A stretch of DNA of 64,000 nucleotides from Pusillimonas sp044464525 (GCF_044464525.1 NZ_JBIQLE010000011.1:48070-112069), one strand, 5' to 3'; positions 1-8,249 are shown, counted from the stretch's first letter. The notes: generated from the sequence alone by a model not told the origin. A program made the numbers and translations.

Positions 1-267
1 ATGATCGGCCTGCTGCTAACCGGCATAGTCATGTGGCGCGAGTTCTTCGACATCTACTTCAGCTTGTGGCTGATTCAATTGGCCTCGGTGTTGCATGCCA
101 TCTTTGCATTTTTAATAATTTGCGCCATCATTGTGCACATCTATGCGGGCTTCTGGGTCAAGGGCTCCATGCGCTCCATGACCCGCGGCACCGTTACACC
201 GGGTTGGGCCTGGAAGCATCATCGTGCCTGGTTCCGCCAGCTGCGGGGTCTTCCAACTCGCAAGTAG
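1..267 (+). CDS. fdoI: Formate dehydrogenase cytochrome b556 (gamma) subunit, 3' part
   Basis: The visible 88 residues match the C-terminal end of the FdnI/FdoI gamma subunit, the membrane cytochrome b that takes electrons from the formate dehydrogenase beta subunit and passes them to quinone. Seen: a hydrophobic helix (about residues 27-50) with His32 and His46, then the family's cytoplasmic tail with a WAWKHHRAW motif. The gene runs off the left edge, so the Met at base 1 is probably internal. It is followed by fdhE and the sel genes, which fits a selenocysteine formate dehydrogenase operon lying mostly upstream of the window. The catalytic subunit and its in-frame UGA cannot be seen here. 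Confidence 0.85.
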   Translation: MIGLLLTGIVMWREFFDIYFSLWLIQLASVLHAIFAFLIICAIIVHIYAGFWVKGSMRSMTRGTVTPGWAWKHHRAWFRQLRGLPTRK

Positions 268-309
268 GGTCTTTCATCCTTGCCCCTTCTGGGCATCGTA
301 GACTGTAAT

Positions 310-345
310 GGCTGCCCGGTGTCCGTGCCGGGCAGCCATATTTTT
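310..345 (+). terminator. Hairpin with T-tract between fdoI and fdhE
   Basis: A perfect 10-bp stem (GGCTGCCCGG at 310-319 with CCGGGCAGCC at 328-337) and 8-nt loop are followed by five Ts at 341-345. This has the form of an intrinsic terminator or attenuator. It lies inside the longest possible reading frame of fdhE, which argues for the downstream TTG start of that gene. It probably lowers fdhE-sel expression relative to the structural fdh genes. Confidence 0.75.
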
Positions 346-357
346 CAGGAGAGTGCT

Positions 358-1290
358 TTGCAGCGAATTCTCGAGCGTGGCGAAATTGAATCGCTGGATC
401 ACACGCGAATTCCCCGGTTTCGCGAACCGGTGCGGGCGTCTGTTTTTGCCGATCGTGCGGCCCGTTTCAGGCAGTTGGCTACAGATCACCCGGCCGCCGG
501 TTATTTGTCGCTGATGGCTCACCTGGTCGATGGCCAGCATCAGGCCCTTCAGAACTGTTCGGTGCCCTCGGCAAGCGAACAGCAGATTTCGCTGGCCCAA
601 TCGCATGGCATGCCCCCCTTGCAAGCCATCGGCTGGAACCGCGACCCGCAGTGGCGGCAGATTTTATCCGCCCTGCTTGAGCATATGGCGGCCTTGGCCG
701 ACGTGCCCGAGCCGGCCAAGGCGGTCATCGCGGCCCTGCAAGACAAGATGTCGGCAGACCCCGATGCCATTGAGGCGCAGGCGGACGCCATTCTGGCCGA
801 GCGCGATGCTGACATTGACAGCGCCACGGCCCCTTTCATCATGGCCGCGTTGCAGGTCTACTGGACCAGCCTTGCCATCGATTTCGATATCGGTAACCTG
901 CCGGTTGTAAACCCATTTGGCGTATGTCCCATGTGCGGCAGCTTGCCCGTCTCCAGTGTGGTCCACGTGGGCGGCCAGGCCGACGGCTGTCGTTATTTGT
1001 GCTGTTCGTTGTGTTCGATTGAATGGCATCTAGTACGCGTAACCTGCTCGCATTGCGAAGCCACCAAGTCGATCGCCTACCATACGATCGAAGACGGCCC
1101 CGAAGCCATCAAGGCCGAATCCTGCGATGAATGCCACAGCTATCGCAAAATCTTCTATCAAGAAAAAGATTTCCATGTCGATCCGGTAGCCGACGACCTG
1201 GCCAGCCTGACGCTTGACGTGTTGATGGGTGAAGAGGGCTATTCGCGAACCAGTGGCAATCCCCTGCTTTGGCAGGGCACAGAGCCCTGA
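358..1290 (+). CDS. fdhE: Formate dehydrogenase accessory protein FdhE
   Basis: FdhE is a cytoplasmic iron-binding chaperone needed for activity of membrane formate dehydrogenases. The roughly 310-residue length fits the family. Four CxxC motifs are visible in the C-terminal half, in the contexts CPMCGS, CSLC, CSHC and CDEC; these form the rubredoxin-like metal sites. I chose the TTG at 358 because AGGAG stands 6 nt upstream. An in-frame ATG at 280 would put the terminator hairpin inside the gene. It sits between the formate dehydrogenase gamma subunit and selA (3-nt gap to selA), so enzyme maturation and selenocysteine supply are probably co-transcribed. Confidence 0.9.
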   Translation: MQRILERGEIESLDHTRIPRFREPVRASVFADRAARFRQLATDHPAAGYLSLMAHLVDGQHQALQNCSVPSASEQQISLAQSHGMPPLQAIGWNRDPQWRQILSALLEHMAALADVPEPAKAVIAALQDKMSADPDAIEAQADAILAERDADIDSATAPFIMAALQVYWTSLAIDFDIGNLPVVNPFGVCPMCGSLPVSSVVHVGGQADGCRYLCCSLCSIEWHLVRVTCSHCEATKSIAYHTIEDGPEAIKAESCDECHSYRKIFYQEKDFHVDPVADDLASLTLDVLMGEEGYSRTSGNPLLWQGTEP

Positions 1291-1293
1291 AGC

Positions 1294-2721
1294 ATGGCGG
1301 TTACGCCACAAGCCGCACCGGCGCGCGCGTCCGATATCCCCTCGGTCGAACGGCTGCTTGCCGCCGTCCCGGCGTCCGCGCTGCTTGCTGAATATGGCCG
1401 CAGCCGCGTGCTGGGCATCTTGCGCGACCTGCTGTCTGATGTACGGCAGCAAGCTCTGAAGGGTGAGCTTGCCGCCGAGGCGGTGCAGGAAGAAGCCTTG
1501 CTTGGCCTGGCGCATAAGCGGTTGGCAGCGGCCGATCAGCCCCGGCTGCGCGCTGTTTTCAATCTCACAGGCACCGTGCTTCATACCAACCTGGGCCGGG
1601 CGCTGCTGCCCGACGAGGCTATTGAGTCGGTTTTACGGGCGTTGAAGTCGCCCGCCAACCTTGAGTTCGATCTGTCGACGGGAAAGCGCGGCGACCGTGA
1701 CGACCTGGTCGACGACCTGCTGTGCGAGTTGACAGGGGCCGAAGCCGCCACCGTGGTCAATAACAATGCCGCCGCCGTGTTGTTGATGCTCAATGCACTG
1801 GCTAATCGGCGCGAAGTGGTCGTGTCGCGTGGCGAGCTGGTCGAAATCGGCGGGGCCTTCCGCATACCCGATATCATGCAACGCGCCGGCGCCAAGCTGA
1901 TCGAGGTGGGTACCACCAATCGCACTCATCTGGCCGACTACGAGCAGGCCATCGGCCCGCGCACCGCCATGCTCATGAAGGTGCACTGCAGCAACTACGA
2001 GGTTACCGGCTTTACCAAAAGCGTCGAGGTGGCTGAGGTGGCCGCGGTGGCCCGTCGCCAGGGGCTTCCCACGGCAGTCGATCTGGGCAGTGGCACCTTG
2101 CTTGATCTGACCCAATGGGGCTTGCCCAAAGAAGCTACTGTGCGCGACACCGTCGAGGCGGGCGCCGACATAGTCACTTTCAGCGGAGACAAGCTGCTGG
2201 GCGGGCCCCAGGCGGGCTTGCTGGTGGGCCGTGCCGATCTTATCAAGAAGATCAAGAAAAACCCCCTCAAGCGTGCATTGCGGGTCGGTAAGCTTACGCT
2301 TGCCGCTCTGGAGCCTGTGCTGGCCCTTTACCGTTCGCCGGAACGTCTTGCCGAGCGCTTGACTACCTTGCGCCTGCTTACTCGGCCCATGGCCGATATG
2401 CAGGTTCAGGCGCAGCGGCTGGAACCTTTGCTGCAACGTGCGTTGGGCGCCGGCTATGCGGTGCGGGCCGAACCCGTTTTCAGCCAGATTGGCAGCGGTG
2501 CGCTGCCAATCGACCAGTTGCCCAGTTATGGCTTGGCAATACGCCATGCCGGCCCTGGGCGGCCGGGGCGGGCATTGCAAAACCTTGAGCGGCGCCTGCG
2601 CGAGCTGGCTCGTCCCGTCATTGGTCGGGTGGCTCAAGACGCTTTGTGGCTCGATCTGCGCTGCCTCGAAGCCGCCGATGAGGCTGAGTTCGTTGCGCAA
2701 CTGAAGCGCCTGGCTCCATGA
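1294..2721 (+). CDS. selA: L-seryl-tRNA(Sec) selenium transferase
   Basis: SelA is a PLP enzyme that converts seryl-tRNA(Sec) to selenocysteinyl-tRNA(Sec) using selenophosphate. At 475 residues it has the usual family length (E. coli 463). The PLP-binding Lys300 lies in FSGDKLLGGPQ, preceded by the AVDLGSGTLLD block. The glycine-rich N-terminal part with VVNNNAAAVLLML (about 155-167) is also typical. It starts 3 nt after fdhE and its stop overlaps the selB start (ATGA at 2718-2721), indicating translational coupling. It works with selB, selC and selD in this window. Confidence 0.97.
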   Translation: MAVTPQAAPARASDIPSVERLLAAVPASALLAEYGRSRVLGILRDLLSDVRQQALKGELAAEAVQEEALLGLAHKRLAAADQPRLRAVFNLTGTVLHTNLGRALLPDEAIESVLRALKSPANLEFDLSTGKRGDRDDLVDDLLCELTGAEAATVVNNNAAAVLLMLNALANRREVVVSRGELVEIGGAFRIPDIMQRAGAKLIEVGTTNRTHLADYEQAIGPRTAMLMKVHCSNYEVTGFTKSVEVAEVAAVARRQGLPTAVDLGSGTLLDLTQWGLPKEATVRDTVEAGADIVTFSGDKLLGGPQAGLLVGRADLIKKIKKNPLKRALRVGKLTLAALEPVLALYRSPERLAERLTTLRLLTRPMADMQVQAQRLEPLLQRALGAGYAVRAEPVFSQIGSGALPIDQLPSYGLAIRHAGPGRPGRALQNLERRLRELARPVIGRVAQDALWLDLRCLEAADEAEFVAQLKRLAP

Positions 2722-4757
2722 TTGTCGGTACGGCGGGGCACATCGACCATGGCAAGACCACCCTGGTGCGGGCGCTGACCGGGGTAGAAACCGATCGCTT
2801 GAAAGAAGAGAAAAAACGCGGGATTTCCATTGAGCTGGGCTATGCCTACACGCCATTGGAAAATGGCGACATATTGGGCTTCATCGACGTGCCCGGCCAT
2901 GAAAAGCTGATACACACTATGGCCGCCGGTGCGACCGGCATAGATTTCGGCTTGCTCGTGGTGGCGGCTGACGATGGCGTCATGCCTCAAACTCGCGAGC
3001 ATCTCGCCATTTTGAGCCTGCTTGGGGTGTCGCAAGGCGCCGTGGCACTTACCAAGATCGACCGCGTTGAGCCGGCTCGCCTGCAAGAAGTGCATGCTCA
3101 ATTGGCGGTGCTTGCCGAGGGAACGTTTCTTGAAGGCATGCCGGTGTTCGAGACCAATGCCGCCGCTGTCTTGCCTGAGGCAGACCAACCTGCGCATGAC
3201 GGCTCGGAAAGTGACCATTTCCGCGATAAGGGCGCAGACGGGCACGATGCCGGCGGCTTGAGCGGCAGAGGTTCGTCGCTCGACATGCCAGGCATTGCCG
3301 CATTGCGCTTGCATCTGCACGAAGCGGCCCAAGCCATGGCCGCGCGCCGCTCCGATGGCCTGTTTCGGCTGGCCATAGACAGGGTGTTCTCCCTGCCAGG
3401 CCATGGAACTGTCGTAACCGGCACAGTGCATGGCGGCGTTCTCAACCTGGATGACGAGACGACATCGTTGCGGCTGATGCCGGCGGGGCGGGCTGTCAGG
3501 GTGCGCAGTATCCACGCCCAGAATCAAGCAGCGCGCCAAGGTCGGGCCGGCCAGCGCTGCGCCTTGAACCTGGGCGGCGTCGAGCGCGATGCCGCCCAGC
3601 GCGGAGACTGGATTGCAGACGAGCGCTGTTTCACGCCTGCGCGCAACGTCGATGTGCAACTGACGCTGCTTGACTCCGCCGAGGCGCCGATGCGAGCCTG
3701 GACGTCTTTACACGTGCACCTGGGCGCTGCCCGCTACGTCGCCCATGCTGTGCCGCTATCGCCCGATCCCTTGCCCAGCGGCCAGACCGGCTGGGTGCAG
3801 TTGGTATTCGACGAGCCCGTGTGTTCCATGCCCGGCGACCGCTTCATCGTGCGCAATGCCCAGGCCAGCCGCACCGTGGGCGGCGGGATGGTGCTGGATG
3901 CCAATGCGCCTGATCGGAAACGTCGCAGCGAACAACGATTGGCTTGGCTGCAGGCGGTGGCCGAACTGAAACATGGCTCAGGCCTGGGCCACGTGCTTAA
4001 AGAAGCCCCCTACGGGCTTGATGAGCTTCGCCTGATGCGCCTGGTGGGGCGTAGTCCGCAAGACAGTGAGCTGCCGGACGGCGCCTTGTGGGTACAAGCG
4101 CGCGGCGAGGGTGCGATACGTACTTTGATCCTGAAAGATCACTGGGACGCGTTAGCCCGGATGGTTGAGCAGGCTCTGGAAAATTTCCACGAACGCTGGC
4201 CCGACGAGCCCGGCCTCGATGCCGCCCGCCTGCGGCGGGTGGCCTTGCCGACCCTGCCCGAGGCGCTGTGGCCGGCATTGCGCGACGAACTGGTGGCCGA
4301 CAAGCGACTGGTGCGCAATGGGCCTTGGCTGCACAAGCCTGGACACGAGGTCGCGCTGACGGAAGGCGAGTCTCAGTTGGCCCAGCGCCTGCTTCCGGCC
4401 ATTCACGAGGGGGCCTTTGATCCACCCTGGGTTCGAGACCTTGCGGCCCGATTCGATCAGCCCGAAGACCTTGTGCGGCAATTGCTGCGCAAGGTGGTCC
4501 GCGGCGGCCATCTGTACCAGGTGGTTCGCGATCTGTTTTATCACCGGGACCAGGTTGCTCGCCTGGCCGAGCTGGTGGACAGCCTGGGCGGCAAAGAGGG
4601 GGTCACCGCGGCGGAGTTTCGCGATGCCACAGGCCTTGGGCGCAAGCGGGCCATACAAATACTTGAGTTCTTCGATCGCGCCGGCTACACACGGCGCTTG
4701 CGCGACAGGCACGTGCCGCGTGGCGATAGCGCGACGTTCTGGCAGCGGCTATCATAG
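2718..4757 (+). CDS. selB: Selenocysteine-specific elongation factor SelB
   Basis: SelB delivers selenocysteinyl-tRNA to UGA codons that are followed by a SECIS hairpin. GTPase motifs are clear: GHIDHGKTT (7-15), DVPGHE (57-62) and TKID (112-115). The C-terminal part carries the winged-helix repeats that bind the mRNA hairpin. At 679 residues it is longer than E. coli SelB (614). Part of the excess is a polar, low-complexity stretch at about residues 150-190 (rich in Asp, Gly, His and Ser) between the GTPase core and domain II. The start overlaps the selA stop. The tRNA(Sec) gene follows 37 nt downstream. Confidence 0.97.
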   Translation: MIVGTAGHIDHGKTTLVRALTGVETDRLKEEKKRGISIELGYAYTPLENGDILGFIDVPGHEKLIHTMAAGATGIDFGLLVVAADDGVMPQTREHLAILSLLGVSQGAVALTKIDRVEPARLQEVHAQLAVLAEGTFLEGMPVFETNAAAVLPEADQPAHDGSESDHFRDKGADGHDAGGLSGRGSSLDMPGIAALRLHLHEAAQAMAARRSDGLFRLAIDRVFSLPGHGTVVTGTVHGGVLNLDDETTSLRLMPAGRAVRVRSIHAQNQAARQGRAGQRCALNLGGVERDAAQRGDWIADERCFTPARNVDVQLTLLDSAEAPMRAWTSLHVHLGAARYVAHAVPLSPDPLPSGQTGWVQLVFDEPVCSMPGDRFIVRNAQASRTVGGGMVLDANAPDRKRRSEQRLAWLQAVAELKHGSGLGHVLKEAPYGLDELRLMRLVGRSPQDSELPDGALWVQARGEGAIRTLILKDHWDALARMVEQALENFHERWPDEPGLDAARLRRVALPTLPEALWPALRDELVADKRLVRNGPWLHKPGHEVALTEGESQLAQRLLPAIHEGAFDPPWVRDLAARFDQPEDLVRQLLRKVVRGGHLYQVVRDLFYHRDQVARLAELVDSLGGKEGVTAAEFRDATGLGRKRAIQILEFFDRAGYTRRLRDRHVPRGDSATFWQRLS

Positions 4758-4761
4758 GGCT

Positions 4762-4800
4762 TCCTTATGGAAGGTCTTTACGGAAAGTCCTTACGGAAGG
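4762..4800 (+). repeat. Three 13-bp tandem repeats ending in the tRNA(Sec) 5' end
   Basis: Three consecutive 13-bp units are visible: TCCTTATGGAAGG (4762-4774), TCTTTACGGAAAG (4775-4787) and TCCTTACGGAAGG (4788-4800). The last six bases of the third unit are the first six bases of tRNA(Sec). Each unit has partial dyad symmetry (CCTT/AAGG). They could have arisen by slippage at the tRNA 5' end, or may influence 5' processing. Confidence 0.7.
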
Positions 4801-4890
4801 CATTCGTGTCCGGTGGCACGGCTGGGCTTCAAACCCAGTTGGGGGCGTCAGACGTTCCCAGGTAGGTTCGACTCCTGCTGCTTTCCGCCA
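4795..4890 (+). tRNA. selC: tRNA-Sec (anticodon TCA)
   Basis: This 96-nt gene ends in an encoded CCA. The 8-bp acceptor stem pairs GGAAGGCA with TGCTTTCC (one G-U pair). The anticodon stem CTGGG/CCCAG encloses loop CTTCAAA with anticodon TCA at 4829-4831. A long variable arm and the T-loop TTCGACT are present. The extended acceptor stem, long extra arm and TCA anticodon are diagnostic of bacterial selenocysteine tRNA. It lies just downstream of selB. Confidence 0.97.
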
Positions 4891-4996
4891 TCTCTTTCGC
4901 TTTATATTTGTCCGGTATCGTTCGCTGGTCATGGAACGCCGGCTGCCCCGTTTGTATGTTCACATCGACTAACCCTTGTTGAGCCCGCTGTCGTTC

Positions 4997-5685
4997 ATGC
5001 AAGTACAAAAAAAATTATTGATGGCCGTGGTGATGGGGGCGATGCCGTTTGCCGCGCCTGGCCAAACGTCCGGCCAGGAGGAAGACGATGGCTTCTTCTC
5101 CATGCAGTTCGACAAGTTGGAATACGTGCGGGCGCGTGCAGGCGAATGGGTGGCGTACGATGGGCAAGCGTCGCTGGGCGGCGCCAAGAACCAGCTCGTG
5201 CTGAAGGCCGAGGGTGTGGCGACGAACGGCGAATTGCGCGAAGCCAAGAGCCAATTTCTATGGGGCCATTCGGTTGCGACATCCTGGGATACCCAGTTGG
5301 GCGTCCGGTTGGACCATGGGCGGGGCATTGCGCAAAGGCAGTGGCTGGTGCTGGGAGCGGAGGGGTTCGCGTCCGGCTGGCTCGACATCGATCTTGCCGC
5401 TCATGTCGGGTCTTCAGGCCGGGCGGCGGTCGAACTGGACATGGCATCCGAGGTTTCCCTTGCCCGGCGCATGTATTTGCGGCCCCGCATAGAGATGGAT
5501 TTCTACAGCAGGAATGACGAAAAATGGGGCATCGGCTCAGGTTTGTCGGAAGTGACCGTGGGTTTGCGCCTTATATAGGCGTGGAGTGGCAGGGCAAGTT
5601 CGGCAAAACCGCCGACTACGCGCGGCAGGACGGCGAGCCCAGGCACGAGACCAGGTTCGTGGCTGGCGTAAGCCTTCGTTTCTAG
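4997..5685 (+). pseudogene. copB: Frameshifted copper resistance protein B (copB)
   Basis: The frame from 4997 encodes a signal-peptide-like start (MQVQKKLLMAVVMGAMP...) followed by CopB outer-membrane beta-barrel sequence (FDKLEYVRA, GRSIA-like strands, GIGSGLSEVTVGLR). It ends early at the stop at 5576-5578. The missing end continues in another frame from 5563: FAPYIGVEW, GKFGKTADYAR and a terminal SLRF, stopping at 5683-5685. The two halves meet on TTTGCGC (5563-5569), as expected for a small deletion between short direct repeats in the CopB segment GLRLRYEIRREFAPYIG. The Met/His-rich N-terminal part of typical CopB is also absent. It is probably non-functional. There is no clear ribosome binding site and no copA beside it. 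Confidence 0.75.
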
Positions 5686-5840
5686 GGTGCGGGCGGTCGT
5701 TGCCCGAAAAGCCAGGTTGGAGCCTTCGTTCGAAAGGCCTGAAATCAAGTACGATAAAGATAAAGCTTTGAATCATTCTTTTTGCCGCGGCTTCTTTGTG
5801 CAGATGAAGGCTTTGCCGCAGGCTTTGTCGGAGACGTTTC

Positions 5841-6902
5841 ATGTCCGGTTCCCCCATCCTCCAGTCTCCTCCTCGCCTTACTTCGCTGTCGCACGGCGGC
5901 GGCTGTGGCTGCAAGATTGCGCCTGGAGTACTGTCGGAGCTGCTTGCGGGCATGCCCGGCGTGCAGGCGTATTCAAACCTGCTGGTGGGCAATGAAAGCT
6001 CGGACGATGCGGCGGTGTACAAGCTCAACGACGAGCAGGCGCTGATCGCCACCACCGATTTCTTCATGCCCATCGTCGACGACCCGTACGATTTCGGCCG
6101 TATTGCGGCCACTAACGCGTTGTCCGACGTATACGCCATGGGCGGTACGCCCATCATGGCGCTGGCCATTGTCGGCATGCCGATCAATGTGCTGCCCAAG
6201 GCCGATATTGCAGCCATACTCGAAGGCGGCGCCGCGGCGTGCAGCGCGGCGGGCGTGCCCATCGCCGGCGGGCATTCCATTGATTCAGTCGAGCCCATTT
6301 ACGGCCTGGCCGCCATGGGGCTCGTGCACCCCAATCGCATCAAGCGCAACGCCGACGCGCAGGCGGGCGATGTGCTGATCCTGGGCAAGCCGTTGGGGGT
6401 TGGAGTGTTATCAGCCGCGCTCAAGAAGAATTTGCTGTCCGAGGATGGCTATCGGGCCATGATCGATGCCACGACTCAATTGAATCGTCCCGGTATCGCG
6501 CTGGCGGCGCTCGATGGCGTGCACGCGCTTACCGACGTCACCGGCTTCGGCCTGCTGGGGCATACGCTGGAAATCGCTCGCGGTTCGGGCGTGGCGGCGC
6601 ATCTGCGCCTGGCCGATCTGCCCTGGCTGCCCGGCGTGCAGGAACTTGCCCGGCAGGGGGTGGTCACCGGCGCTTCGGGCCGCAACTGGGAAGCTTATGG
6701 CGAGGGTATTGAACTTGCCCCGGGTCTGGACGAGGCTGATCGTGCCTTGCTGACCGATCCCCAAACCTCCGGCGGCCTGCTGGTTTCATGCCGCGCCGAG
6801 GCGGTGCGTCAGGTGCTGGATATTTTCCATTCCGAGGGCTTCGGCCAGGCTGTTGTCATTGGCGAAATGCGCGACGGCCCGGCTCGTGTGTACGTCGCCT
6901 GA
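5841..6902 (+). CDS. selD: Selenide, water dikinase (selenophosphate synthase)
   Basis: SelD makes selenophosphate from selenide and ATP, the selenium donor for SelA. At 353 residues it has normal length. The catalytic segment HGGGCGCK (18-25) holds Cys22 and Lys25, matching Cys17 and Lys20 of E. coli, so this is the Cys form rather than a selenoprotein. ATP-binding Asp motifs (SSDDAAVY, TTDFF, ATNALSDVYAMGG) follow. GGAG stands 7 nt before the ATG. It has its own upstream spacer after the broken copB. Confidence 0.96.
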   Translation: MSGSPILQSPPRLTSLSHGGGCGCKIAPGVLSELLAGMPGVQAYSNLLVGNESSDDAAVYKLNDEQALIATTDFFMPIVDDPYDFGRIAATNALSDVYAMGGTPIMALAIVGMPINVLPKADIAAILEGGAAACSAAGVPIAGGHSIDSVEPIYGLAAMGLVHPNRIKRNADAQAGDVLILGKPLGVGVLSAALKKNLLSEDGYRAMIDATTQLNRPGIALAALDGVHALTDVTGFGLLGHTLEIARGSGVAAHLRLADLPWLPGVQELARQGVVTGASGRNWEAYGEGIELAPGLDEADRALLTDPQTSGGLLVSCRAEAVRQVLDIFHSEGFGQAVVIGEMRDGPARVYVA

Positions 6903-7007
6903 GCCCTGAGCCCTGCGGAGTTTGCAATTGCGCTTAGAACGTCGCGGCGAAACCGCCCAGCGCGCCGCACGCCCATTAGCCCATACGCTTATTCGCCGAG
7001 CCGCGCC

Positions 7008-7544
7008 TTATTGGTCTTTTTTCTCGGATTCGGCCAGGGCGTTGGGCATGACGTGGCCGCATTCATTGCACGTGCGGTGTTCCAGGGAGTCGTAGAAGCG
7101 CTTGTAGGCTTTGCCCACGGGGTCAACCGCATAGTCGCTGACGGTGAATTCTTCTTCGTGCAAAAACGCGTCGCACTCTGGGCAATACCATTGAAAGCGA
7201 TCCACCTCGCCTTCGCGGCGCTTGCGCTCGAGCACCAACAGATGGGCGTCGGGCGGGAAGCGGGGTGAATGCGGTATGCCGGCGGGCGTGTAGATGACGG
7301 AACCTTCGGGAAGCACGGCGATTTCCTCTTTGCCTTCGGGCGTGCGGTAATGAAGGTTCATCTGCCCCTTGATCATGTACATGACTTCGTCGGTGGGGTT
7401 GACGTGGAACTCGCTGCGGTAGGGACGGCCGCGCGCAACGAAGACCAGTGATTCGGGCTCTTGCCACAGGACGCTGACATAGCGTCCTGTTTCGTCGAGC
7501 ATATTGCCTTCGCCCGGAAGTGAAACGATGGGCATTTTGTACAT
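7008..7544 (-). CDS. 3-hydroxyanthranilate 3,4-dioxygenase family (2-aminophenol-type ring cleavage)
   Basis: A cupin Fe(II) extradiol dioxygenase of the bacterial 3-HAO family, 178 residues as expected. Metal ligands His47, Glu53 and His92 and substrate-binding Arg43 and Arg95 are in place. The bacterial C-terminal rubredoxin-like site is complete (CPEC at 121-124, CNEC at 159-162). The family cleaves 3-hydroxyanthranilate; close relatives cleave 4-amino-3-hydroxybenzoate. None of the usual kynurenine or 2-nitrobenzoate partners (decarboxylase, semialdehyde dehydrogenase) lies nearby, but a RidA-like deaminase candidate is directly upstream in the same direction (24-nt gap). The family is firm; the exact substrate is open. 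Confidence 0.85.
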   Translation of the reverse strand: MYKMPIVSLPGEGNMLDETGRYVSVLWQEPESLVFVARGRPYRSEFHVNPTDEVMYMIKGQMNLHYRTPEGKEEIAVLPEGSVIYTPAGIPHSPRFPPDAHLLVLERKRREGEVDRFQWYCPECDAFLHEEEFTVSDYAVDPVGKAYKRFYDSLEHRTCNECGHVMPNALAESEKKDQ

Positions 7545-7568
7545 GGCGCCTCCTTGTTGTGTGCAGTG

Positions 7569-7973
7569 TCAGCCCAGATAGGCGACGCAGTCCACTTCCA
7601 CCAGCACACCCTGCCTATGCGGTGTACCACCCGTGCACGTGCGCGTGGTTTTCTCTCCTTGCATGAACTCGCGAAAGACTTCGTTGAAGGCGGGGAAATC
7701 AGAGACGTTGCGCAGGCAGACGCGCATGTTCACCACGTTGGCAATGGTGGCGCCACCGGCTTCGAGCACCGCGGCCACGTTGCCAAGCACTTGTTTGGCT
7801 TGTTCGCGGATGTCGTCGGACACCACTTCTTTGGTGGATGGGTCGAGCGGCCCCTGACCGGATACATAGAGAAAATCGCCTGCGCGGATGGCTTGAGCCA
7901 GGGGTGAGGGCGTGTTCTTGTCGGTAAACCCGGTAGTGGGTGCGGCGTTGCTATGGACAATAATCTTGGGCAT
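7569..7973 (-). CDS. RidA/YjgF family protein, possible 2-aminomuconate-type deaminase
   Basis: 134 residues with RidA landmarks: the SPLAQAIRAGDFLYVSGQ block near the N-terminus, NVVNMRVCL around the conserved arginine, and a C-terminal VEVDCVAY strand. RidA proteins hydrolyse reactive enamines/imines. Some members act as 2-aminomuconate or amino-carboxymuconate-semialdehyde deaminases in 2-aminophenol meta-cleavage. Its position as first gene of a two-gene operon with a 3-HAO-type dioxygenase makes that role likely here (inference). A generic RidA housekeeping role is the alternative. Confidence 0.8.
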   Translation of the reverse strand: MPKIIVHSNAAPTTGFTDKNTPSPLAQAIRAGDFLYVSGQGPLDPSTKEVVSDDIREQAKQVLGNVAAVLEAGGATIANVVNMRVCLRNVSDFPAFNEVFREFMQGEKTTRTCTGGTPHRQGVLVEVDCVAYLG

Positions 7974-7996
7974 TTGGTTATCCTTTGCGCGAGCGG

Positions 7997-8063
7997 TCGA
8001 TATTTTATTAGCGATACTAAATTATCTGCTTATATCGAGTTTATATGAAAAATCGATATTTTA
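7997..8063. promoter_or_regulatory. Divergent control region with 11-bp direct repeats
   Basis: The spacer between the RidA gene (leftward) and the LysR gene (rightward) contains an AT-rich patch. TCGATATTTTA occurs at 7997-8007 and again at 8053-8063 in direct orientation, 56 bp apart, with a related TATATCGA between them at 8031-8038. The spacing and the divergent position fit a LysR-type regulator's binding region. Confidence 0.45.
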
Positions 8064-8249
8064 ATGTAGCTCAGAAGCGTGGCATTGTCCACGGCCCGGG
8101 TCAATTTGGCCAAGCACTATCTGACTCGGCTCCACCATATGGCGGACACCTTTGGCTGCACGCTTGAGCACCTTAGGCTTTTGATGTCAGGGCCGCCCGT
8201 TCCGTCGGTACAATGCCGGCATCCCTCTCGATTTCCATAAGAGCGTATT

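Noticed and set aside
2634..3659. Leftward open frame opposite selB
   Set aside because: Shadow of a clearly identified GTPase gene.
4795..4890. tRNA(Sec) as an integration site for a genomic island
   Set aside because: No integrase gene and no second copy of the tRNA 3' end was seen downstream; selD follows within 1 kb.
5841..5920. SelD as a selenoprotein
   Set aside because: The catalytic position is a Cys codon (Cys22) with no in-frame UGA.
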